Origin: Bacillus sp. UNC438CL73TsuS30
GTDB lineage: Bacteria; Bacillota; Bacilli; Bacillales; Cytobacillaceae
Direction: 5' to 3'
Assembly: GCF_000482325.1 (NCBI RefSeq)
Contig: NZ_KI535295.1
Coordinates: 731,060-795,059, forward strand
Length of the DNA: 64,000 nt
Under the pieces are notes generated by a model. That model worked only from the letters and a program-made list of their open reading frames with translations. It did no database searches and was not told the DNA's origin. The position numbers and the translations under genes were made by a program. Shown here one piece after another: positions 18,800-27,538 of this stretch (position 1 is the stretch's first letter; every line of letters starts with the position of its first letter).

Positions 18800-18985
18800 A
18801 TGATGAGAAAAAACGATGATAAAAAGCGAAATAAACTTATCAATAAACTAATTTTTTTAAACGTATATAACAAAGAAGATCAACAGCTTTATAAGCTGCC
18901 ACTAGCGAAATTAGAATATGAGTATAGGAAATTTAAATTACAAAGCCATCCGCATGGTGAGTTTGGCTCCATTCAATGGGTTTAA
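18800..18985 (+). CDS. FbpA-like small basic protein (Fur-regulated basic protein family)
   Basis: 61 residues, basic. The core NKLINKLIFLNVYNKEDQQL followed by YKLPLAKLEYEYRKF matches the FbpA family pattern (KKxLIxKLI-x-GVYK-x-LY-x-L-x-LExEY). In B. subtilis FbpA belongs to the Fur-controlled iron-sparing response. The ATG at 18800 follows AAGGAGTGTTT. No convincing Fur box was found upstream, so iron control cannot be claimed here. Confidence 0.75.
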   Translation: MMRKNDDKKRNKLINKLIFLNVYNKEDQQLYKLPLAKLEYEYRKFKLQSHPHGEFGSIQWV

Positions 18986-19024
18986 AAATAGATTAGCCTT
19001 GCAAAATGGCAAAGGTAATTGCAT

Positions 19025-19062
19025 AAGACTGTATGGTGTTTCCGCACCTGCAGTCTTTTTTT
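19025..19062 (+). terminator. Terminator after the FbpA-like gene
   Basis: AAGACTG and CAGTCTT, with inner GGTG/CACC pairs around TTTCCG, followed by seven T. Confidence 0.85.
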
Positions 19063-19231
19063 ATATACATGCAAGGCTAGAAAATTAGAAACTGAGTTTA
19101 CTAAGTTTGAATTACAGAATAATGTGGAATACTAAACTATCATAATCTAAAAAATTGTTAACATATTTAGACAAAAAGAGAAGAAGAATATATACTTATT
19201 ATCAGGAAAAAGCATGAAAAGAGGAGAAATA

Positions 19232-20386
19232 ATGGATATAAAACGTCAAAATGTCGATTTTGGTAATTCAATCTTTCAAACCCTTGTGGATGGTTATTAC
19301 TTTGAGATTCCTACCAATGTAGTAGAAATAACCAAGGAAAAAGCAGACGGCCACTACCCGACTACTTTTAATGATCCCCAATCCCTTCTTCAGAATATGC
19401 TCATTTCAACCACGATAGACGGTGTAGAGAAATATTATCTAGTAGGCGATTCAGCGGAAAAACAAGTTTTAGGAAATATTCACATTAACAAACTTCATGA
19501 TAAAACAGAATCTGAGATTCCTTACGTAATGTTCCTGGCGTCAGTTGCCTATTACAATGTTTTAAAAGGAAACGGCCAAGAAGATAGTAGAGTAAACATT
19601 AATTATTTTTCAACCATGCTTCCCATTTGGTTACTTAAGAAAACGAACAAGTTCAGTGATATGCAAAATAAAATGGCAAGCCGATTTAAAGGAGAGCATC
19701 AGGTAGCGATTCTAACTCCAGGGTTAGAAAGAGTTGTAACCATTCACGTTGAAACAAGCAAATGCCGAATTGAAAGCGAAGTTGCTCGTTGGGCCATTAA
19801 AAAAGATTTTGATTTACAGGATCGTGAGGAAGCAAATTCATTTAAAAACTATGAAACCCTAATTGTCGATTTAGGTGGAGGGACCGTTGATCTTGCCTTG
19901 CTCCAAGCAGGTCTTCAATCTCCTAAAAGCAGGGATTCATTGAACTGCTTCGCTGATATTTCATACTTAAAACACATTGAAAAACTGAGAAATGAAAAGT
20001 TACTAGAGTACTTTGAGGATGTTCGCTCACTAGAAGAATTCATTATCAAGACAATAGAGAAAACAAAAATGGAGCAACGCGATGGAAATAGCGGGAAAAA
20101 AGTGGATCTTACAGAGCAAATCCATGAGTCATTAAGGGAGTACACGCAGATATTATTAACAAAAATTGAAAACACCTTCCCATCCCCTAAAGATAAAGTC
20201 TATAAATATATTTATATAGGTGGAATAGCTGGAATCCTTAAACAATTCATCGAAGAATCGATTGAGAAAAGGTATGGCGTCGAAATAAGAGAACAAAATC
20301 ATCTATTCCAACCTGATTCAAGAAAACTAAATTTATATGGTTTAGAAATTTTAAGCAGGCATGAAACCAACGTAGTTTTCGCCTAA
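19232..20386 (+). CDS. Actin-like plasmid segregation protein (Alp7A family)
   Basis: 384 residues of the ParM/Alp actin-like ATPase group, closest by eye to Alp7A of Bacillus plasmid pLS20. It opens with NVDFGNSIFQ (phosphate loop 1), continues with YFSTMLPIWLLKK and CRIESEVARWAIKKDFDL, then VDLGGGTVDLALL (phosphate loop 2, residues about 213-225) and YIYIGGIAGIL (adenosine-binding motif). Such proteins form dynamic filaments that push plasmid copies apart. The ATG at 19232 has AGAGGAG before it; an ATG at 19214 overlaps that site. It forms an operon with the next gene, 17 bp downstream. Confidence 0.88.
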   Translation: MDIKRQNVDFGNSIFQTLVDGYYFEIPTNVVEITKEKADGHYPTTFNDPQSLLQNMLISTTIDGVEKYYLVGDSAEKQVLGNIHINKLHDKTESEIPYVMFLASVAYYNVLKGNGQEDSRVNINYFSTMLPIWLLKKTNKFSDMQNKMASRFKGEHQVAILTPGLERVVTIHVETSKCRIESEVARWAIKKDFDLQDREEANSFKNYETLIVDLGGGTVDLALLQAGLQSPKSRDSLNCFADISYLKHIEKLRNEKLLEYFEDVRSLEEFIIKTIEKTKMEQRDGNSGKKVDLTEQIHESLREYTQILLTKIENTFPSPKDKVYKYIYIGGIAGILKQFIEESIEKRYGVEIREQNHLFQPDSRKLNLYGLEILSRHETNVVFA

Positions 20387-20403
20387 GAAGGGGAGAAGAA
20401 CGT

Positions 20404-21111
20404 ATGAGCAACAAAGATCATCTTCTTGGTGATAAGACCGCATTCGGATTGGCCAATATGGATTCGTCACTGGGTGAACGGATGTTTGCACCATTCTATG
20501 CTTTATCAACCTTTTTTTTAACGGCTGCTAATCTCCAAACGGATGTGTTCAGATTGATGAATATGGAATCAGGAAGTAAAAACGAACCTGTAGGGTTGAC
20601 TTTAAAAACTTCGAAGATCTCTTCAAAGGTGTATACATTTCTTGAGCAAAAAGCACAGGCAAATGAACTGGAGGAGTATATAACGAAACTAGTTGAGCAG
20701 GATATGAAGAAAGTGGAAAAAGAAGAGACCATAGATGCACTTCGTGAAGAGTTTTTAGGGAAGATCAATTCACTTAAACAAGAATTTGCTTCCCGTCTCG
20801 AAGTTGATCATATTGGGGTGAGGTCCGTTCAAACAAATGAATTACGGGATTTTGTAACGAAACTTGGTGAGGAAAAATTAGATAAGGATCAATTCCAAAC
20901 GTTGGTAAAATCTCTGCGCAGCGAGTTGTTAAGTGAGATTCACTTACTTAAAAATGAACTTAGTTTTCGTCCTGTCGAACCTGCTAATCCAAATACCACA
21001 AAGCCCGCTTTGGAACAGGCTAAAGAAGAGAACGATTTGAAAGAAGGTCAATTGGTCGAAAGTGATCAGGTTACAGGAACTATTGAAGAAGTAATAGATA
21101 TGGATTTTTAA
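20404..21111 (+). CDS. Putative partition adaptor (ribbon-helix-helix plus coiled coil)
   Basis: 235 residues, not recognised as a named family. Residues about 60-100 (GLTLKTSKISSKVYTFLEQK then ELEEYITKLVEQDMKK) look like a ribbon-helix-helix DNA-binding fold: a short strand and two amphipathic helices. Two coiled-coil segments follow (about 105-135 and 150-180) and the tail is acidic. Location directly after the Alp7A-like gene is the place of the DNA-binding adaptor in ParMRC-type systems. The adaptor role is inferred from position and predicted fold. A terminator follows. No clear centromere iterons were seen in the flanks. Confidence 0.6.
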   Translation: MSNKDHLLGDKTAFGLANMDSSLGERMFAPFYALSTFFLTAANLQTDVFRLMNMESGSKNEPVGLTLKTSKISSKVYTFLEQKAQANELEEYITKLVEQDMKKVEKEETIDALREEFLGKINSLKQEFASRLEVDHIGVRSVQTNELRDFVTKLGEEKLDKDQFQTLVKSLRSELLSEIHLLKNELSFRPVEPANPNTTKPALEQAKEENDLKEGQLVESDQVTGTIEEVIDMDF

Positions 21112-21112
21112 T

Positions 21113-21147
21113 AAAAAAGTAGCGGAGAGATTCTGCTACTTTTTTTG
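21113..21147 (+). terminator. Terminator after the partition genes
   Basis: AAAAGTAGC pairs with GCTACTTTT around an 11-nt loop, followed by T residues. Confidence 0.88.
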
Positions 21148-21329
21148 GTTATTTTAATTTTATATATTTCTTTCACAAATTCATAAAACATTTATGAAAT
21201 TAACTCATGTAGTTAGGTAAATGAAAATAGAAAATATTTAGAAATATAGAAAAAGTCCTTGTGAAAAAAATGAAGACTTGCTAGAATAAAAAAAGTATCA
21301 GGAACAGGATTAATTTTTTTGACCCATCC

Positions 21330-21366
21330 GGGACATTTTATGTCCTCTAGGGACATAAAATGTCCC
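21330..21366. promoter_or_regulatory. Nested palindrome, possible operator upstream of gapN
   Basis: GGGACATTTTATGTCC at 21330-21345 and GGGACATAAAATGTCCC at 21350-21366, separated by TCTA. Each half is itself a GGGACAT-ATGTCCC dyad, and the halves also pair with each other. It starts 96 bp before gapN. There is no T tail of terminator type, and a terminator already lies upstream. Confidence 0.6.
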
Positions 21367-21425
21367 TTTAGAATATTCATCTGATTTTTAGTTCATTTAC
21401 AATTTATTTTCAAGGAGGAATTTTT

Positions 21426-22880
21426 TTGGGGACAAACGTATTAAACTTATCATCTTACAAGTTTTATAGTAACGGAGAATGGAAAGAAAGCCTTTCGGGC
21501 GAAACCATTAACATCATGTCACCTTATCTTTCGGAAGTAATTGGAAAAGTTCAAGCAATCACAAAAGAAGAGGTGGATGAAGCGATTTATTCGGCTCATG
21601 AGGCGCAAAAATTATGGGCAGAGTTCTCACTTCAACAACGTGCAAGCTACTTATATAAATGGGCAGATGAATTAGTTAGCAGGCAAGAAGAAATCGCAGA
21701 AATGATTATGAAAGAAGTAGGCAAAAGCTTTAAAGATGCAAAAAGTGAAGTTAGCCGCACAGCGGATTTTATCCGTTACACCATTGAAGAAGCCCTGCAT
21801 ATGCATGGAGAAAGCATGAAGGGCGAAAGTTTTCCAGGCGGGTCTAAAAATAAAATTGCCATTGTTGACCGCGTGCCAATAGGGGTAGTATTAGCGATTT
21901 CTCCCTTTAATTACCCGGTAAACCTAGCTGCAGCAAAAATAGCCCCGGCCTTAATGGCAGGAAACGCGGTTATTTTTAAACCTGCGACACAAGGTGCTAT
22001 CAGCGGTACAAAAATGATTGAAGCCCTTGACGAAACAGGGTTACCAAAAGGACTAGTCAACCTTGTTACAGGAAAAGGTTCTGTGATCGGTGATTACTTA
22101 GTCGAATATAAGGGAATTAATATGATTTCATTTACTGGCGGGACTCAAACAGGCGTTAGATTAGCCAAGAGATCAGCCATGGTTCCTCTTGTCCTTGAGC
22201 TAGGGGGAAAAGATCCCGGTATCGTCTGTGAAGATGCCGATTTGAAAGAAGCAGCTAAACAAATCATCAGCGGTGCGTTCTCTTATTCCGGTCAACGCTG
22301 TACAGCGATTAAACGTGTCCTTGTAAATGAAAACGTAGCCGATGAGCTTGTGGGATTATTACAAGAAGAAGTGGAAAGATTGACTGTGGGTTCTCCAGAA
22401 GATGGCTGCACCATTGTCCCTTTAATTGATAAGAAATCCGCCGATTTTATTCAAATTTTGATTGCTGATGCTCTTGGTCATGGGGCAGAGGTGGTAATTG
22501 GAAACAAAAGGGAACGTAATTTGATTCATCCAACTCTACTTGATTATGTTACAGGCGAAATGCGTGTGGCCTGGGAGGAACCGTTTGGACCTGTATTGCC
22601 AATCATTCGCGTTTCATCTGATGAAGAGGCCATTAAACTTGCAAATGAATCTGAATATGGCCTCCAGGCAAGTATTTTTACAAAAGATGTGAACAAAGCG
22701 TTTGCGATTGCGAATAAAATGGAAGCCGGATCTGTGCAAATTAATGGTCGTACCGAGCGCGGTCCAGATCATTTTCCGTTTATCGGTATAAAAGGATCGG
22801 GAATAGGAGTTCAAGGAATTCGTAAGAGTATCGAATCAATGACACGGGAGAAAGTAACCGTTTTAAACCTTACAGAGTAG
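21426..22880 (+). CDS. gapN: NADP-dependent non-phosphorylating glyceraldehyde-3-phosphate dehydrogenase
   Basis: 484 residues of the aldehyde dehydrogenase superfamily, agreeing along its length with GapN: AISPFNYPVNLAAAKIAPAL, FKPATQGAISG, the catalytic Glu in LELGGKDPGIV, Cys292 in SYSGQRCTAIKRV, and EEPFGPVLPIIRV. GapN oxidises glyceraldehyde-3-phosphate directly to 3-phosphoglycerate and yields NADPH. The TTG start at 21426 follows AAGGAGGAAT. ptsHI lies 50 bp downstream, which links it to sugar uptake and glycolysis. Confidence 0.92.
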   Translation: MGTNVLNLSSYKFYSNGEWKESLSGETINIMSPYLSEVIGKVQAITKEEVDEAIYSAHEAQKLWAEFSLQQRASYLYKWADELVSRQEEIAEMIMKEVGKSFKDAKSEVSRTADFIRYTIEEALHMHGESMKGESFPGGSKNKIAIVDRVPIGVVLAISPFNYPVNLAAAKIAPALMAGNAVIFKPATQGAISGTKMIEALDETGLPKGLVNLVTGKGSVIGDYLVEYKGINMISFTGGTQTGVRLAKRSAMVPLVLELGGKDPGIVCEDADLKEAAKQIISGAFSYSGQRCTAIKRVLVNENVADELVGLLQEEVERLTVGSPEDGCTIVPLIDKKSADFIQILIADALGHGAEVVIGNKRERNLIHPTLLDYVTGEMRVAWEEPFGPVLPIIRVSSDEEAIKLANESEYGLQASIFTKDVNKAFAIANKMEAGSVQINGRTERGPDHFPFIGIKGSGIGVQGIRKSIESMTREKVTVLNLTE

Positions 22881-22930
22881 CCAAGTTTTGATTTACCTTA
22901 CATATATTTTTAAAGGAGTTAGATTTAACG

Positions 22931-23197
22931 ATGGTAGAGAAACAATTTAAAATAATTGAAGAATCAGGAATTCATGCAAGACCGGCAACACTTTTAGTTC
23001 AAACTGCAAGTAAATTTGATTCTGGAATTAATATGGAATACAAAGGGAAAAGTGTGAACTTAAAATCGATCATGGGTGTTATGTCTTTAGGTATTGGCCA
23101 AGGGGCAGTAATCAGCATTTCTGCAGAAGGCAGTGATGAGGAAGAGGCATTAAGAAGCCTCGAAGAAATCTTAACAACGAAAGGTTTGGCTGAATAA
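22931..23197 (+). CDS. ptsH: Phosphocarrier protein HPr
   Basis: 88 residues. His15 in SGIHARPAT accepts phosphate from Enzyme I, and Ser46 in [13 protein letters not shown] is the site of HPr kinase, used with CcpA in carbon catabolite control. Cytoplasmic. The ATG is preceded by AAAGGAGTTAGAT. The stop overlaps the ptsI start by one base (TAATG), as in other Bacillus ptsHI operons. No ptsG is upstream; gapN is there instead. Confidence 0.97.
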   Translation: MVEKQFKIIEESGIHARPATLLVQTASKFDSGINMEYKGKSVNLKSIMGVMSLGIGQGAVISISAEGSDEEEALRSLEEILTTKGLAE

Positions 23198-24909
23198 TGA
23201 GCTTCTTACATGGAATTGCTGCTTCTAATGGGATTGCCATTGCAAATGCCTACCGTCTCGTTGAATTAGATTTATCTTTTGAAAAGAAAACGATTGATCA
23301 TACTGATACAGAAGTAGAACGTTTCTTTACTGCAGTGAAGAAAGCAAATTCAGAGCTTGAAGCCATTCGTGATAGAGCCACAGTGGACCTTGGTGCAGAT
23401 AAAGCGGCCATTTTTGAAGCACATCTTCTTGTTTTAAATGATCCTGAATTAACCGGTCCGATTATAGATAAGATCCATACTGAGAAAGTGAATGCAGAGT
23501 CTGCCCTTAGTGAAACGGCAGATATGTTCATTGTGATGTTTGAACAGATGGATAATGAATATATGAGAGAACGTGCTGCAGATATTCGTGATGTGACAAA
23601 ACGAGTTCTCTCGCATTTATTAGGTGTTCAAATCATGAATCCTGGAATGATTTGTGAAGAAGTTATCATTGTGGCAGAGGATTTAACACCGTCTGATACA
23701 GCACAATTAAATCGACAATTTGTAAAAGGATTTACGACGAACATCGGTGGACGTACATCACATTCAGCGATAATGGCCCGTTCAATGGAAATTCCTGCTG
23801 TTGTTGGTACAAAAACAGCAACAGAGGAAATTAACCATGGCGATCTAGTAGTTGTGGATGGCTTAAAGGGTGAAGTTCATATTAACCCAACACCTGAAGT
23901 GGTAGAGCATTTCCGTAAAATAGCTGAAGCATATGAAATCCAAAAAGCGGAATGGGCAAAACTTGTGAACGAAAAAACAGTTTCTGTTGATGGCCACCAC
24001 GTTGAATTAGCGGCTAACATTGGTACACCGAATGATTTAAAAGGGGTTATGGAAAATGGTGGGGAAGGTGTAGGACTTTATCGAACTGAATTCCTTTATA
24101 TGGGCAGAGATCAGCTTCCAACAGAAGAAGAACAGTTCGAAGCATACAAGGCTGTACTAGAAGGAATGAATGGAAAGCCTGTAGTCGTTCGGACACTTGA
24201 TATCGGAGGGGATAAAGAACTTCCATATTTAGATTTACCCGAAGAAATGAATCCATTTTTAGGGTTCCGTGCCATTCGGCTATGCTTAGAAGAACAAGAT
24301 ATTTTTCGCACTCAGCTTCGTGCCTTGCTGCGGGCCAGCCGTTATGGCAATTTAAAAATCATGTTCCCGATGATTGCGACACTCGATGAATTCCGTTCTG
24401 CTAAAGCTATTTTGGACGAAGAAAAGCAAAAGCTTGTTTTTGAAGGATTACAAGTAGCTGGGCAGATTGAACTTGGTATTATGGTTGAAATTCCTTCAAC
24501 TGCCATCTTAGCAGATCAATTCGCAAAAGAAGTGGATTTCTTTAGTATCGGTACGAATGACTTGATTCAATATACAATGGCAGCAGATCGGATGAACCAA
24601 AGGGTTGCCTATCTTTATCAGCCGTATAGTCCATCGATTTTACGATTAGTGAAAATGGTGATTGATGCAGCACATGCTGAAGGTAAATGGGCTGGAATGT
24701 GTGGAGAAATGGCAGGAGATGAAACGGCCATTCCAATACTTCTTGGCCTTGGCCTTAATGAATTTTCAATGAGCGCCACTTCTATTTTAAAAGCTCGTTC
24801 ACTCATACGTAACTTGAAAAAATCGGACATGGAAAAGCTTGCAGAAGAAGTTTTAACTATGCAAACAACCTCCCAGGTTATTGAAGCAGTAAAAAATACA
24901 ACAAAGTAA
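23197..24909 (+). CDS. ptsI: PTS Enzyme I
   Basis: 570 residues, full length. It transfers phosphate from PEP to HPr. The phosphohistidine His189 lies in [13 protein letters not shown], the PEP-binding domain carries LYRTEFLYM and READ-equivalent FGFRAIR-type segment [11 protein letters not shown], and the C-terminal signature [18 protein letters not shown] with Cys in GMCGEMAGD is present. It overlaps ptsH by one base and is translated with it. The following small gene has its own start 25 bp downstream. Confidence 0.97.
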   Translation: MSFLHGIAASNGIAIANAYRLVELDLSFEKKTIDHTDTEVERFFTAVKKANSELEAIRDRATVDLGADKAAIFEAHLLVLNDPELTGPIIDKIHTEKVNAESALSETADMFIVMFEQMDNEYMRERAADIRDVTKRVLSHLLGVQIMNPGMICEEVIIVAEDLTPSDTAQLNRQFVKGFTTNIGGRTSHSAIMARSMEIPAVVGTKTATEEINHGDLVVVDGLKGEVHINPTPEVVEHFRKIAEAYEIQKAEWAKLVNEKTVSVDGHHVELAANIGTPNDLKGVMENGGEGVGLYRTEFLYMGRDQLPTEEEQFEAYKAVLEGMNGKPVVVRTLDIGGDKELPYLDLPEEMNPFLGFRAIRLCLEEQDIFRTQLRALLRASRYGNLKIMFPMIATLDEFRSAKAILDEEKQKLVFEGLQVAGQIELGIMVEIPSTAILADQFAKEVDFFSIGTNDLIQYTMAADRMNQRVAYLYQPYSPSILRLVKMVIDAAHAEGKWAGMCGEMAGDETAIPILLGLGLNEFSMSATSILKARSLIRNLKKSDMEKLAEEVLTMQTTSQVIEAVKNTTK

Positions 24910-24934
24910 ATACTTTTTTTAGGGGATGGTTTTC

Positions 24935-25123
24935 TTGAAATCAAATGAAGAAACCCTTAGAGATTTAAAAAAGGAATTACTTCGGATCGGTTCAACGAAC
25001 CAAAGGGATTATGATTTGTTGAAGAAAAAAGGCCTTGTTTTAAGTACAACCATTTGTCGAAGATTAAAATTAAGCTGGCCGATGGTTGTTGAGAAAACAG
25101 GGGTTGTACCTTCAAAAAGGTAA
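24935..25123 (+). CDS. Small putative DNA-binding protein
   Basis: 62 residues, basic. The sequence has a helical part (TLRDLKKELLRIGSTNQRDY) followed by LVLSTTICRRLKLSWPMVVE, which reads like a single copy of the helix-turn-helix type repeat found with HNH and homing nucleases (a repeat with conserved SSST-x-RR-x-W). That likeness is my reading only. The TTG at 24935 follows AGGGG at good spacing; an ATG at 24926 would sit against that site. It follows ptsI closely and ends before a hairpin terminator. Function unknown. Confidence 0.5.
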   Translation: MKSNEETLRDLKKELLRIGSTNQRDYDLLKKKGLVLSTTICRRLKLSWPMVVEKTGVVPSKR

Positions 25124-25176
25124 TTAAGATATACTTTTTACATTGAGTCAATTTTTATTATTAAAAATATTGTTTG

Positions 25177-25222
25177 ACCTCCTTACTAAAGTGGAAATTT
25201 AATTAGTTAAGGAGGTTTTTTT
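25177..25222 (+). terminator. Terminator after ptsI and the small gene
   Basis: ACCTCCTTA pairs with TAAGGAGGT, with further pairing of CTAA/TTAG, followed by seven T. Confidence 0.8.
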
Positions 25223-25290
25223 GTTCAATGATTTTCTTTTATTTCTATAAAGGATTTCTAAACACATATTGGTTAACTACGATTTTGTCA

Positions 25291-25331
25291 AACTATCACG
25301 TTGACTGTATGGTTTTGATTGTGATATAGTT
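25291..25331 (+). promoter_or_regulatory. Promoter of the MerR gene with flanking dyads
   Basis: TTGACT at 25301-25306 and TATAGT at 25325-25330 with an 18-bp spacer. AACTATCAC at 25291 and GTGATATAGTT at 25321 form an imperfect dyad, and GTTAACTA at 25272 mirrors TAGTTAAC at 25327. These may be the autoregulatory operator. Confidence 0.5.
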
Positions 25332-25365
25332 AACATAACAAAAAAGGGGTGAGTAAGTTGGGAAG

Positions 25366-25779
25366 TTGTATCGAATTGGTGAATTAGCGCGCATAATGGA
25401 CATTTCCAAAAGAACCATTGATTATTACACCCAATTAGGCTTACTGAACCCTGTGAGAACGGATTCTAATTACCGAATGTATGGGGAAGATTGTATTAAA
25501 ATCTTGGAAATGGTTGAACATTATAAAACTCTTAATATGCCGCTTGAGGAAATTAAATCTTCTATTAAAATGCTAAATTCCGATAATGGGATCGATAAAG
25601 TGAAAGTAGAAAAACATTGTGAACAAATTGCTATCCTTATGGGGCATCTTAAAGAGGAAATTAAGGTGATTGAGCCAATTCTTCAAAAATTAAACCAAAA
25701 TGAAAAAGAAATGCTTGTAAAAAAGCTTTCTTCACAGGGTGTTATACTGGCTCAGACCTTGTTATTATTATTTGATTAA
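25366..25779 (+). CDS. MerR-family transcription regulator
   Basis: 137 residues. The MerR DNA-binding domain reads YRIGELARIMDISKRTIDYY then LGLLNPVRTDSNYRMY, followed by a helical dimerisation region (about residues 75-115) and a hydrophobic tail ILAQTLLLLF. The C-terminal cysteine pair of copper or zinc sensors is missing; the cysteines at about positions 47 and 87 do not fit that pattern. It precedes an MpfA-like transporter gene and probably regulates it. The only usable start is the TTG at 25366, since a stop lies 10 bp upstream in frame. Confidence 0.8.
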   Translation: MYRIGELARIMDISKRTIDYYTQLGLLNPVRTDSNYRMYGEDCIKILEMVEHYKTLNMPLEEIKSSIKMLNSDNGIDKVKVEKHCEQIAILMGHLKEEIKVIEPILQKLNQNEKEMLVKKLSSQGVILAQTLLLLFD

Positions 25780-25807
25780 ACGTTTTAGAATACTAGGAGG
25801 TGTATTC

Positions 25808-25829
25808 CTTACTTACTAGTAAGTAAGGA
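25808..25829 (+). promoter_or_regulatory. Perfect palindrome overlapping the ribosome site of the CNNM transporter gene
   Basis: CCTTACTTACTAGTAAGTAAGG is a perfect 22-bp inverted repeat. Its 3' arm runs into AAGGAG, the ribosome site 5 bp before the TTG at 25835. As DNA it could be an operator; as RNA the hairpin would hide the ribosome site. Confidence 0.65.
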
Positions 25830-25834
25830 GATTA

Positions 25835-27145
25835 TTGATACTTGTTAATTTAATGATCATTGCAATTTTAATTGCATTTACGGCATTTTTCGTATCCTAT
25901 GAATTTGCCATTGTGAAAGTCCGCAGTACACGAATTGATCAGCTTGTTGGTGAAGGAAACAAGAATGCGATTGCGGCTAAACGGATTGTTTCGAATCTTG
26001 ATGAATATTTATCCGCATGCCAGTTGGGGATTACCGTAACAGCATTAGGGTTAGGTTGGTTAGGTGAACCCACCGTAGATCATATCCTGCATCCTTTATT
26101 AGTAAACCTTAACTTGCCTGAATCCGTTTCAAGTATTGCATCCATCGTTATCGCATTTGCTGTAGTCACATTTATTCACGTCGTAGTAGGGGAACTTGCC
26201 CCTAAAACATTTGCGATACAAAAAGCAGAAACGGTAACATTACTTTTTGCGAGACCAATGATGCTTTTTTATAAAATTATGTATCCCTTTATTAAAGCAT
26301 TAAACGGCTCAGCCCGTTTGATTACAGGTATCTTTGGATTGAAACCTGCTTCCGAACACGAAGCTGCTCACTCTGAAGAAGAGCTTCAATTAATTATTTC
26401 AGAAAGCTATAAAAGCGGAGAAATTAATCAATCTGAATATAAATATGTGAATAATATTTTTGAATTTGATGATCGACTTGCAAAAGAAATTATGGTTCCA
26501 CGTACAGAAATTGTTGCATTTGATCAATCACAGTCATTAGAAGAATGTCTTCAAATTGTTACAGAGGAAAATTACACGCGATACCCAGTCATTGACGGAG
26601 AAAAGGATAACATCGTCGGGATGTTGAACATTAAAGAAGTCATGACCGAATTTATAAAAGGGAAGAGTTTAGGAACTTCTGTTCAACATTATGTTCGACC
26701 AGTCATCCAGGTAATTGAATCGATTCCTATCCACGATTTATTGGTGAAAATGCAAAAAGAACGTGTTCATATGGCGATTCTTTTAGATGAATATGGCGGA
26801 ACGGCAGGATTAGTGACAGTTGAGGATATACTCGAGGAAATCGTCGGTGAAATACGCGATGAATTTGACGCAGATGAAGTGCCGGAAATTAATAAAATTA
26901 ATGAATTTAAAACCATTGTAGACGGAAAAGTTCTGATTGAAGAAATAAATGATTTATTTGGTTTAGATATTGACGATGAGGATATTGATACCATTGGCGG
27001 ATGGATTTTATCCCAAAAAATGGACGTGACTGAAGGCGAAATTATTTGTCATGGTCATCACGAATTTAAAGTCCTTGAGGTGGATGGCTACCATATCAAA
27101 TCATTAGAAATTGTAAAGACGTTAAAACAGGAAGCAGTTGTTTAA
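25835..27145 (+). CDS. CNNM/CorC-type transporter, MpfA (YhdP)-like magnesium exporter
   Basis: 436 residues: an N-terminal DUF21/CNNM membrane domain of about four helices (residues 1-180), paired CBS domains (about 215-335), and a CorC-type C-terminal domain (about 350-430). The linker ESYKSGEINQSEYKYVNNIF then DDRLAKEIMVPRTEIV is very close to B. subtilis MpfA (YhdP), a magnesium exporter. The TTG start lies 5 bp from AAGGAG. The upstream MerR gene and the palindrome over the ribosome site suggest control of its synthesis. The ion is inferred from the family. Confidence 0.85.
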   Translation: MILVNLMIIAILIAFTAFFVSYEFAIVKVRSTRIDQLVGEGNKNAIAAKRIVSNLDEYLSACQLGITVTALGLGWLGEPTVDHILHPLLVNLNLPESVSSIASIVIAFAVVTFIHVVVGELAPKTFAIQKAETVTLLFARPMMLFYKIMYPFIKALNGSARLITGIFGLKPASEHEAAHSEEELQLIISESYKSGEINQSEYKYVNNIFEFDDRLAKEIMVPRTEIVAFDQSQSLEECLQIVTEENYTRYPVIDGEKDNIVGMLNIKEVMTEFIKGKSLGTSVQHYVRPVIQVIESIPIHDLLVKMQKERVHMAILLDEYGGTAGLVTVEDILEEIVGEIRDEFDADEVPEINKINEFKTIVDGKVLIEEINDLFGLDIDDEDIDTIGGWILSQKMDVTEGEIICHGHHEFKVLEVDGYHIKSLEIVKTLKQEAVV

Positions 27146-27150
27146 TGCAG

Positions 27151-27179
27151 AATCCCTCTTTTTTTAGAGGGATTTTTTT
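27151..27179 (+). terminator. Terminator after the MpfA-like gene
   Basis: AATCCCTCT pairs with AGAGGGATT around a T loop, followed by seven T. Confidence 0.92.
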
Positions 27180-27538
27180 GGGTTTAAATATGTAGGATTA
27201 ATTACGTATGGTAAATGAATATCAATTGTCACCTTTAAATAAAAGGCTGTGTTAACCCAGTTGATTGGAGCGGAAGGCACCAGATAAGTTTAATAATTCC
27301 AAATAAAAAAGAATTTACCTGAAAACTCGAATGTTAGTACAACTTCCTTAATATAGTTAAAATGAATAACCATCTATTGTGTTTAATCGGTACAAGTTTT
27401 CTAAGTTTTTATAAATGGTTCCACACCGTTCTAGCAATTCAAACCAAGTAATGTAATCTAAATACCGAAAAGCATAAAGGCAGTTACTCAAACCTCTTTT
27501 TAATGCCTTGCGCTTTTCTAATGATAAGGAGGAACTCA
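27180..27538. other. Intergenic region before the Etf cluster
   Basis: About 360 bp without a supported gene. It carries a GCGGAAGGCACC fragment near 27269 and an AT-rich stretch with TATAGTTAAAAT near 27352. The last 20 bp hold TAAGGAGGAACTCA, the ribosome site of etfB. A 60-codon frame on the minus strand crosses this site and has no support. Confidence 0.5.
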
